A DNA stretch of 64,000 bases from Podarcis raffonei (Eukaryota; Chordata; Lepidosauria; Squamata; Lacertidae): contig NC_070602.1 of assembly GCF_027172205.1 (NCBI RefSeq), positions 52,905,520 to 52,969,519 of the forward strand. The letters are read 5' to 3'. How positions within the stretch are numbered: the stretch's first letter is position 1; every line of letters starts with the position of its first letter. The notes beneath the pieces are model-generated. The model was not told the origin of the DNA and ran no database searches. It worked only from the letters and a program-made list of their open reading frames with translations. Made by a program: the position numbers and the translations under genes. This document shows, one piece after another, positions 55,801 through 64,000 of the stretch.

Positions 55801-58800
55801 AGGCACTAATACCCCACACTTCAGTCAAAGATGGCTCTCAGGGCAGTTTACCAAAACCATGATTGAGGTTGTAGCTCAATGACATCTGAAGGAATGCAGG
55901 TTTCCCTCCCTGATCTAATTCTCAGCACTGCTATCCACTTTTTTTTACAGCTAACCTGCTGTACCTACATGTATCTGGCCCTGTTTTTGAATTAATATAG
56001 TAATCTTTTTCAAACAAGGTTCTGCTCCAAGGAATCTTGAACATTATCTGGAGTTCTTGAATGAGAAGCTCAGCAATGGGGCTTGGAATCTAACAGCATC
56101 TGGATGTCTGCAGGTTCCCCATTCCTGATCTGTACCAGTCCTTGGGAAACAGCAGGCACAAAAACATGTGTTTTGGAAAAGTATATTTGGGTCAGATGTA
56201 GTATGTTTGGCACAAAACCAGATAGGGAGAACTAGCAAAGACGAAAGTTACCATTTTTTGTTTGACAGAAAATCCAAAGATCAAAGAGTTGAATATGATG
56301 CTGGGAACAAGCAATGGATCACATGTCCCATGAAAAGCTGAAACAGCTGCCTTTCACAAACTGAACTCGGGGGATAAACAATGGCATTAACACAAAGCAG
56401 GGCTACAAGTTTACTGGGTAAAATCCAGCAACTGGCCTGGACAGGGGGCAGAAATCAAGGAATCTGAAGGCATTCTTTGAAATTCATGTATTTGTACCAT
56501 CCACTTGATGCTTAAAATGCTTCAGAAACAGTCAGGATTGGGTTTCTTACAATGGCTACCCACATCTCCGAGAACCTCAGGAGTATATAATTCCACTGTT
56601 GAAAGCTGGGAGACCAGGATTTCATCCCCACATGGCCATGAGCTCCTTGGAGAAAAAGGTGGCATATAAATGTAATGAACAAATAATTAAAACAAACCTG
56701 TACAGTGGAGAAATGATGCTGGTGATGGAAAGGGGGAAGCATTGGGGAAAGCTATACAGCTCTGTATATGTGTGATATAAGCAGAGGTATAGGAGAGGGC
56801 TAGCACTGCCAATTCTATTGTGCTCCTCCCAACATATATATCTCAGGCTATTTTTTGTTGAGTTTAGGGTCAGCATAACCCTTAATTGGGGCTAGTGTTG
56901 ATTAATGAAAGTCAACAATGAAAGAGTCATCAACGATGCCTGATCTGGCCCAGAAGAAGGTTGCCAACGTGCTGTGCAGCACAGACTTGGCTGGATGATG
57001 TGTCTGAGCAAAACAATTGCCCAGATGGCTTTGGCAGGATATTCTGTCAGGCATCAATCAGGGGGTGGGAGGGAGGCAGAGCAGCAGTCATCTAAGAAAG
57101 CAATTTAGCTGACATAGGAAGCACCTAGTGCAGATTTTATCCAAAATGACTGCATCCCTGTAAGAGAGCAAACCAGCCAGGCCCTCCATTTTTGCACTGT
57201 AATCATGCATGCATTCTATTACTATTAACCACAAGAAAATCACCATCACCACCACCACCACTTATATCCTGCTTTTCTCCGAAAGTGCTCAGAATGGCAG
57301 ACATCTTCTCAAGTGGCTTACAGGTATACTTCATCTAAAGTGTGAAGATAATTTTTACTTAGTGGCTGCTGTGACTAAGAGGGAAGGGAGAGTACGATAC
57401 TATTGTTAATAAACAATATAAGTGGAGACCGTATGGAGTCAAAACCATTTTTCTTTGTTATTCCTCTTATGACCCTCCAATTCTGAGTTAAGTGTTATAT
57501 TCCACACATATTGGGTCCAAGTTTCTGTGTGGAGTAGGGGGTGGTTTCCCCCCAATTGGAAGTAGCCGCTTGTCTTGCTGCTGTCATAGGAAAGACCATC
57601 AACTCTTCATGCTTGACTTTTGGATTGATACCATTTTCCACTAATGGCAGGGCTAACATGGGATCGGGCACAAGATGTTGCTCCATAGCAGCAGATGACA
57701 ATGAAAAAAAATGCAAGTCCAGAAATCCTCCATCACTATATTGACTCACCCTAGAAGCCTAGACCTTTCAAACTGCCCCATTTCTTCCTTTACAGGAAAA
57801 CCACAACAACTCTCCCTTTTAAGGCATCAACCCGGGAGTAAGTTCTACGGAACACAGTGGAACTTACTTCTGAGGAAACACGTACAGGAGTGCACTATTA
57901 TTGCTTCATCAGCAAAGCAAGAGCCTTTCTCTACAGTTCCTGCTCTCTGAAATATCTTTTTTCTTTTGTAGACAATGAATAATTCTTACAAGTACAGGGG
58001 ACTGGACCTTGCTCAGTGTCTCATTGGAAGGACAAAGTTAAACAGAGGACGAGTTTCCAACCATGTTTGCTCTTTGTATCTCTAGAGTATCATGGACATT
58101 GTTATCTAACACATATATAACCCAACTCCTCCTTCCACCCCCCCCTTGCAGCTGTTTCCTTGGTTACCAGCAAAGCAGCAGAGCTGCTGTCTGCCATTTA
58201 GCTATTATAGTTCAGTTTCATAGCTTACACTGCAGTGTAGTTTTAAAGCTAGTAGGTTAACTGCATTGGACTAATTCCTTAAGCAAATGCAGGGCTCTGC
58301 AGCAAAACTTCCCGACGGAACAGGGAATTTCTGTAGAACTTAAGACCTACTGCTTAAACCAAAATCTTGGATATACCAGGATCTTTCTAAAATTAAAGGC
58401 CTCTTTACAAAATTAGCCACAGTGAACATCATTAGTACATGCAATGAATCCACACTAGTTTTTAGAACCCTATACTCTGTGTATGCATGTATAGAGACTT
58501 TGCAAGGAACCACAAATGACTCAGTTACATATCTGTGTTAAATAATACTCTGGGTTATAAATCCAGCATTTTACAGAAGCATCAATGCCTCGGGCTATTC
58601 ACCATGCCAACTTGCTTAAGGGGCTTTGTGTGTCTGTCACTTCGGTACAGAACAAACATTGATTTCTGGCTTATTGCTCATGGTTAATTTCAAACGAACA
58701 GACCATGATCTTGATTTGGGCCACCCAACAAGCCATACTATGACGTGCTTGAAATATGCAGGTGTTACATGGAAAGACCCACGCCACTGGAGGAAGCATA

Positions 58801-59985
58801 TGCACTATTAAACCATGGTTTGTTTGTTTCATTAAATTTATACACCACTTAATTGCAATGATAGAACGACTTTAAAAAGTTTAACTATGGCTTATTGGGC
58901 CATGTGAATGGGGCCTTTATAAAAACCAATCAATAAACATTACAAACCAAACAAGACTGAGTGGAAGACAGCACCCTGGGAAGGAAGGTGGGATCTAACT
59001 GGAGAATCACTCTGTCACTATAGAAGACACTATGGAAGTCACCCCAGACGATGCCACCTCTGTAAGGGCTAAAAATTAAAGCCTGTGGGGCTGTAGAGGA
59101 TGATCCAATGCTTCCTAGAGTGGAGGTGAAAGCATCCACCACTTCCCCCCAACAAGAAAAAAATTGTAGATGGGTGGCAAGCCCTTTGTGCTCGCCTCTC
59201 AGAAGAGGAGGGAAAGGAGAGGGGAATCTAATCCCCCCTTCTTCTTTTTTTGTATTTATACAAAGAAAGAACAGTAGAAAGAGTGAAGTAACAGAAGAAA
59301 ATTGCTAAGCCAAGATGAAGGAGTAAGGCAAGCCAAAGCGGAATGTGACTGCTTGGTGGAACAAAAAACTGAAGAGGGTCCAGAGTATTTCCTATAAAAA
59401 GCTATTCATGCCTTTGTCCACTAAAGGCGCAAGTTAAATTATATTTATTTATTTAGGTTTTAGTAGTTTTTTATGCTGTTAGTTTTATTCTACTTTTGTA
59501 AGTTGTATTTTATGGCTTAAATTTTGTATCTTTGGTAAAGTTTATGAGTTGCCTTGAAAACCTTTATTGGCTGAAAGTAAGTATAGAAATAAACTCTAAA
59601 GAACCAAACTACAGAGCAAAGTAATTCCAACTAAACATATAATCAGAAATGCCAGTAGTGATTGATAGGACACATCTAGGATGACCACTTCAGTATTCCA
59701 TAGCCAGTGAAAAAATTACACTTCTTCTAGGTTGTTTGTTCCCATGGCGCCTTTTTACACACAAAACATAGCTCCCCTCTTTTTTCCTCCTTGGCCTGTC
59801 TGAAAGAAACCTAAAACGGTTTTTACTAACTGAAAGAGTGACTGTTTCAAGGTAAAATGTAGCTAAACTTCCCTTAGACTTTATTTCAAGGAAAGACCAA
59901 GTAATGCAATGTTTTGAACCAAGTTAGTGAGTAAATTTGAAAACATAGTAGAGACCTCTTTTGCATCCATAATTGCAGTATTTAC
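55801..59985. other. ALKBH3 intron, mostly unique with small repeat traces
   Basis: No exon. Traces: a degraded CORE-SINE tail at 56567-56690 (GAGCTCCTTGGAGAAAAAGG, TGGCATATAAATGTAATGAA), a short repeat at 57821-57900 shared with 42252, and an L2/CR1-like 3' end at about 59455-59600 (GTTGCCTTGAAAACC, TATAGAAATAAACTC). Confidence 0.45.
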
Positions 59986-60305
59986 TAATGCAACCCCACT
60001 TAAGCAGGGGTTATGTTCCGGTTACTGTGCGCATACATGAAATTGCATATAGTGGGGAACACCATCTAAAAAGCCTCTAACATCTTCCGAACCTCTGAAA
60101 ACCCTTTAAAAAACCAGCAGCACTTATTAGCTACTGCTATTTCCCCTGCTGTTTTTGTGCCATGTTTGCTGTTTTTGCACTCTTTTCAGGCTGTTTTTGC
60201 CCTTTTTGCGTCCTTTTGCAGTTTAAACCAAATTATTTATTTCCTGGCCCCATGCGTATACGCAGTTGCACGTGAGTCAAGCACATGTAAGTGGGGAGTT
60301 GCCTG
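59986..60305. mobile_element. Tigger/mariner-like MITE, family D, left end eroded
   Basis: Left part CAACCCCACTTAAGCAGGGG TTATGTTCCG and right end GTGGGGAGTTGCCTG match the copy at 55290-55647, including AAAAAACCAGCAGCACTTA. The interior has TGTTTTTGCC-type words repeated (60150-60215). The first bases of the left terminus are degraded. Confidence 0.68.
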
Positions 60306-60454
60306 TTTACATAGACAATCATGTACTTATTACATCACTACAGAAACAATTACTACCGTCAGGCAACATCATCACTCCTATACTAGCAGGAGTAATAGAA
60401 TTGAGGAAGCAGCTGAGACTAGCTTTAAAGAGTTAATGCTCTTTGAGCCCACCC

Positions 60455-60620
60455 TAGAAGTGTGGTGTAGTATTTATGCGTGTTGAACAAAGACCTGGAG
60501 ACCAGGGTTCAAATCCTCAGCCAGCTATGAAGTTCACTGGGTGACTGTGGATCAGTCACTGTCTCTCAGCCTAACCTACTTCACAGTGAAATGGGGAGGA
60601 AGAGAATCTTGGATGCCACC
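60455..60620 (+). repeat. MIR-like CORE-SINE
   Basis: AGAAGTGTGGTGTAGTATTT, GACCAGGGTTCAAATCCTCA (box B), GTGACTGTGGATCAGTCACT and CAGCCTAACCTACTTCACAG. It lacks the tail. It lies 150 bp downstream, in the ALKBH3 sense, of the HxD exon, on the opposite strand to the gene. Confidence 0.7.
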
Positions 60621-60770
60621 AGCAGCAATGGCCCAGGGACTACTGGCTACCTGCACAGAAACCATGTTACACTATGCAATTTAGAATAACCAAATACAAG
60701 GTCAACTCCATAAAGGCCTTTCAACTGGTTTACACAGTTCCCTACAATGTAGAAAAGCCAACACACTTAC

Positions 60771-60980
60771 AGGCAAAGGTTTTTTCCTCATCTCAAACAC
60801 CCGGGTGGCACCAAGGCTGAGGGAGGCAATGACAGGGTTTCTTCCCAGCTCAGGCTCATCATCACTGTGCCAGTCAACACTATCCTTCTCATTTCGATAT
60901 AGGTTGCACAGCAGAGAGTTGAAGGAGTGCTTTGTGAAATCTTCAATGCGATCCTTCAGCATGGTCAATAGTGGGTGCCA
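60771..60980 (-). CDS. ALKBH3: ALKBH3 exon with the Fe-binding HxD motif (human 154-223)
   Basis: Exactly 70 codons, phase 0 at both ends, starting WHPLLTMLKDRIED and ending MRKKPLP. It carries NSLLCNLYRNEKDSVDWHSD; the His and Asp of WHSD correspond to human H191 and D193, two of the three iron ligands. The following DEPELG, ASLSLGATR and FEMRKK segments form conserved strands of the double-stranded beta helix. The acceptor AG is at 60982-60981 after a CTTCC tract, and the donor is GTAAGT from 60770. An apparent extension past the donor is only intron read-through. The exon lies between a 1.8-kb intron upstream and a 5.7-kb intron downstream; the latter holds many SINE and MITE copies. No stop or frameshift is seen. 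Confidence 0.97.
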
Positions 60981-60999
60981 CTGGAAGTTTGTTCCCAGA

Positions 61000-62785
61000 G
61001 AAAAAAATGGACAGAAAAAACCCCGGATTAACATGGGAAGAAGTACAACTCATATGCAGAGGGAGAGATGGGGGCATGAAAGAAAAATGCAAAGCATCAA
61101 AGGGAGATTTCCAGGGCATCAAAAGGCTTGGAACAGCTGGCAAAAGGACCAACTGATCTCAATCCATTGTTAGAGAACACTGAATAATGGATCAACTGCT
61201 CCAGAACTTTCCATGCCAGCTTGTGCCATGTTCTCAGCAGTTTGTTCGTATGCACTGACATTAAAAAACATGCTTGGGGGTATGCCATCAGTCAATGCCT
61301 CATAATGCCATTCCAACGCTTCAGCCAATGTGGTCAGATTGGCAGTGAAACAGAGAGCCAAATGCAGCAGCATAGGAAAGGGCATGTGTAACCTGGCACT
61401 CTTGTGCACTTCAGTTTTGAAGCTGTTGGTATCTATGCACTTCTCACACAAACACATGCTCCTTGCCAAGCAAGTGTTGTATTTTCATTGTGCCAAACAC
61501 ACCTCCAATAATTTTGTTGTATTGTGCTGTAAAAGGGAAAAGTGCTGAGGAAAAGGGTAGAAGAAGATAAGTGGGACTATGAAGGGGCCCAATTTAGCAT
61601 CTTAACTAGAAAAGGCAGAAAAAGTTAATAAACTGTTAGAGAGTAAGAAATGGGTTTTGCTATGTTTGGGGCATGCACATATATTACACATTAGTTTATC
61701 AAAGTGAAATAAAAGTTGCTTAGCCTCTAAGAGTTGTCAAGAACTGAATCCATTACATATTCTTCTTTGGGGCTTACTAGGAACACACCCACACCCATAT
61801 ATTACCATGCTTATTACGCTATTTTATTCTAATTGCTTCTCAAACATGACATGCCAGGGTTTCTTTATTCCTTTCTTGCTGTATAGCTTTGCTATTGTTG
61901 TCTGTATTTTTAACTTTATTTCAAAATAAAATTCCATGAGAAAGTCACAAGTGCAAAGGGGAAAAAAGCTATTTGCATTTTGATTCTAAACACACATTCA
62001 TAACCTCTTCCAGTTGAGTTGCTGGTATTCTTTGTTTTTCACAATCTGAAGAGGTGCTAATCTTAACATATAAATTCCTTCATGAAAAATCAGAGAGCCT
62101 GGCATTACACCAATAGTATTTTCCAACCATAGTATTTTTTTATAATCATGTACCACCTACCTGGAGCCTGCAAATTGCTCATAGCACTCACTGAATATGT
62201 GTGCCTGCACTAAAATATTTAAACTAGTTTCAAGCCTATTAAATTTCATGACCCATAACTAATGAACAACTAGAGAAGAGATCCCCTAATACAGAACTTA
62301 CAGTGCTGTATCAATACCACAATATCAAGGGTGTACCCTAGACATAATGACGTATTTTAAGTTGGCTGAAATTCAAGTGTAGAGGCAATCCTACCTGGGA
62401 GGGGAGAACTAACACTGATCTCCCATTCTAACATGTCACCTGACAGCAGGAATACAAAGTGTTTTGATCGCTGTATGATTCTCTCTCTACTTCCCCCCTT
62501 CACTGCAGCATTCCCGTTAGTGAGCTCAGTGAACAAAGAATCTCAGAAGGCAACAGGCATTCTTCTGTAGCCAAGGAGTAACTGCTGTCCAGTTGTTATG
62601 GAAAAAGTCAGCAGGCTACCATATTATTAAACTTCTATCCTACTCATCCTTCCAAAAGAGCCCAGTGTGGCATCACAACAGCTGTACTGCTCACTTTTAA
62701 TAGTGAGATTCAGATAAAAATACTGTATTGTATGTAGGCAAAGTTATTTTAACTTCTGCAAGTACACATGTTCAGGCATATATAC
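61000..62785 (-). other. ALKBH3 intron
   Basis: Between the exons for human residues 125-153 and 154-223. I see no extra exon, and no named repeat. AT-rich, non-coding. Confidence 0.6.
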
Positions 62786-62789
62786 ATAC

Positions 62790-62878
62790 ATCAGCATTTG
62801 CCTTCATTGTTAGCCTGGAGTAAGTATATGGAAGTTCACCATACCAAGCTGTAAGTCTGGGTTCATCATAAGATAGAT
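62790..62878 (-). CDS. ALKBH3: ALKBH3 exon (human residues about 125-153), partial gene
   Basis: This 89-bp exon encodes the block containing PRLTAWYGELPYTYSR, the nucleotide-recognition segment preceding the catalytic jelly roll of ALKBH3. ALKBH3 is an Fe(II)/2-oxoglutarate dioxygenase that removes methyl groups from 1-methyladenine and 3-methylcytosine in single-stranded DNA and in RNA, in nucleus and cytosol. A pyrimidine-rich tract ending in AG (62880-62879) precedes the exon, and GTATGT (from 62789) follows it. The exon starts in phase: its first two bases complete an Asp codon, as in human, and 29 codons follow. The next exon lies about 1.8 kb downstream. Upstream exons (human residues 1 to about 124) were not found before the window edge and should lie beyond 64000. 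The identification is close to certain because all four exons match in order, phase and length. Confidence 0.95.
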
Positions 62879-62880
62879 CT

Positions 62881-64000
62881 AGAGAGAAAGAAAGGAAAAA
62901 CAAAATATCTGTGACCCACATATAAGTAACCCATATATTGACCAAAGTATAGTTTGGTAAAGATCCTTGGCTTGATAAATGAAGTTTCCTCCTCCCCAGT
63001 TCCATCTGCAATTACTCTCTCTGCATTTACTCAAAGATCAGTAAAAACACTCCTTACACAGAGAAAGAAAGCCTATTGATCCACTTAGCTGAATATGGTC
63101 TACATCAAGGGCAGCCATCATAGTTCACTCAAGATGTCTGTTGGACTACAGTCCCCATCATCCCCAGCCAGCATGGCCAATGGTAAGGGATGACAGGAAT
63201 TGAAGTCCAGCAACAACTGGAGGAAATCACATTGGCTGGCCTACAATAACTGGAGGCAGTTCCCTAGGGTTTCAAACAAGAGACATTTCCAGCCCTACCT
63301 GAAGATGCCAGTGACTGAATCAAGCAGGCACTTCAGGACTTGGTTGATGTGGCTGAGGGAGAGATTTTGTAGGCTGTTCGTATTATCTGCTGTGTCATCT
63401 TGCTTGTAATACAAGACTATAAAAAGATACAACACAACTGCCCCCAAGTGGACAAAACTAACAGAGCATACTTCTGCCTGCAATAATAATAATAATATAT
63501 ATTGGTACACCACAGCTGCAACTAGGAGATGTATTTGAAGGTTTTCCTTTAGGGAAAGCCTATCAAACTCTATGAAGCAGAATTGCCACTGCTGACCCTT
63601 GGTGATAAGCACAAATTATGGCCTTGGTGTCAAACCCAAAATCTTATTGTCAGGCCCTGTTCAAGGGGCAGGTAACTGTAGGACACGCTTTTGCTACAGA
63701 TTGTGGTTAACTGTGATCCTAAGCTATTAGAAAACCATTGGCTCAGCAGTCACACTGTGCTGAAAGCACCAGGGAGGAACAAAGCAGGTTCAAGCTGCTC
63801 TCTGGGAGACAGCATGTCTGAGCAGCCCCAGTAAGCCATCGTTTGACTTACTGTGACATGTGAACCAAGCCATGATGAATAGAAGGAGCATTCTAATATT
63901 TTTCAAAATATGCAGGAAAGCATCCTTAGAAGGCCCACACGAGGATTGGGAAAGGACAGCGAGAATGGTCTTGGTGCTACTCGACCTGTTCCAAATGGTA
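62881..64000 (-). other. ALKBH3 intron running off the window, with repeat fragments
   Basis: No match to human ALKBH3 residues 1-124 was found, so the previous exon lies beyond the edge. A palindromic repeat copy is at 63120-63225 (GTTGGACTACAGTCCCCATC, CAGCCAGCATGGCCAATGGT) and a reversed tRNA-SINE fragment at 63262-63330 (TCCAGCCCTACCTGAAGATG, CCAGTGACTGAATCAAGCAG). A short AAT run is at 63482-63496. Confidence 0.5.

Overview
This window looks like nuclear DNA of a squamate reptile, most likely a lizard. The evidence is internal. There are several tRNA-derived SINEs ending in a Bov-B-like tail (the Sauria SINE type), a Bov-B LINE 3' end, CR1 3' ends, two L1 lineages, an L2/CR1-group LINE, MIR-like CORE-SINEs, and many short TA-flanked or hAT-type DNA transposons. 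Genus and species cannot be fixed from the sequence; a lacertid is a guess.

Two host genes are supported, both on the minus strand. (1) The last four coding exons of ALKBH3 lie at 62878-62790, 60980-60771, 55110-55012 and 53991-53899. They have consensus splice sites, compatible phases and the full catalytic core; the 5' exons lie beyond the right edge. (2) An intronless C11orf96 (Ag2/Gm13889-like) gene has its CDS at 38363-37983. It sits in a CpG island with a TATA box near 38735 and an AU-rich 3' region. The order ALKBH3 then C11orf96, head to tail, matches human 11p11.2. I found no convincing host exon in positions 1-37000.

Region by region. 1-12350: non-coding DNA with a GC-rich MITE-like piece, CORE-SINEs, a CR1 end, tRNA-SINEs, TA-flanked MITEs and a Bov-B end fused to a GAA/GGA microsatellite. 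12355-12678: a short solo LTR with a 5-bp duplication. 12900-15330: a tRNA-SINE split by a MITE, then inverted L1 ends that look like a twin-primed insertion. 17360-18246: a non-autonomous hAT with perfect 12-bp inverted termini and 8-bp target duplication, inside an older palindromic repeat. 19943-26078: a nested stack, with a palindromic foldback element split by a 5'-truncated L1 (17-bp duplication) that itself carries an 822-bp solo LTR and an L2-type LINE. 27650-32180: four Sauria-type SINEs, all on the plus strand. 32300-37300: further SINE/MITE debris and apparently unique DNA. 37358-39080: C11orf96 and its CpG island. 39100-53890: intergenic DNA with a CR1 3' end, an old LINE-like repeat and a hAT element with an internal duplication. 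53899-64000: ALKBH3 exons and introns, the introns carrying three TA-flanked MITEs and several SINEs.

I did not find a clearly undescribed coding system. The most interesting content is the layered transposon archaeology and the small-element families with word-like internal repeats. All homology calls come from recognition of sequence and motifs, without database searches.
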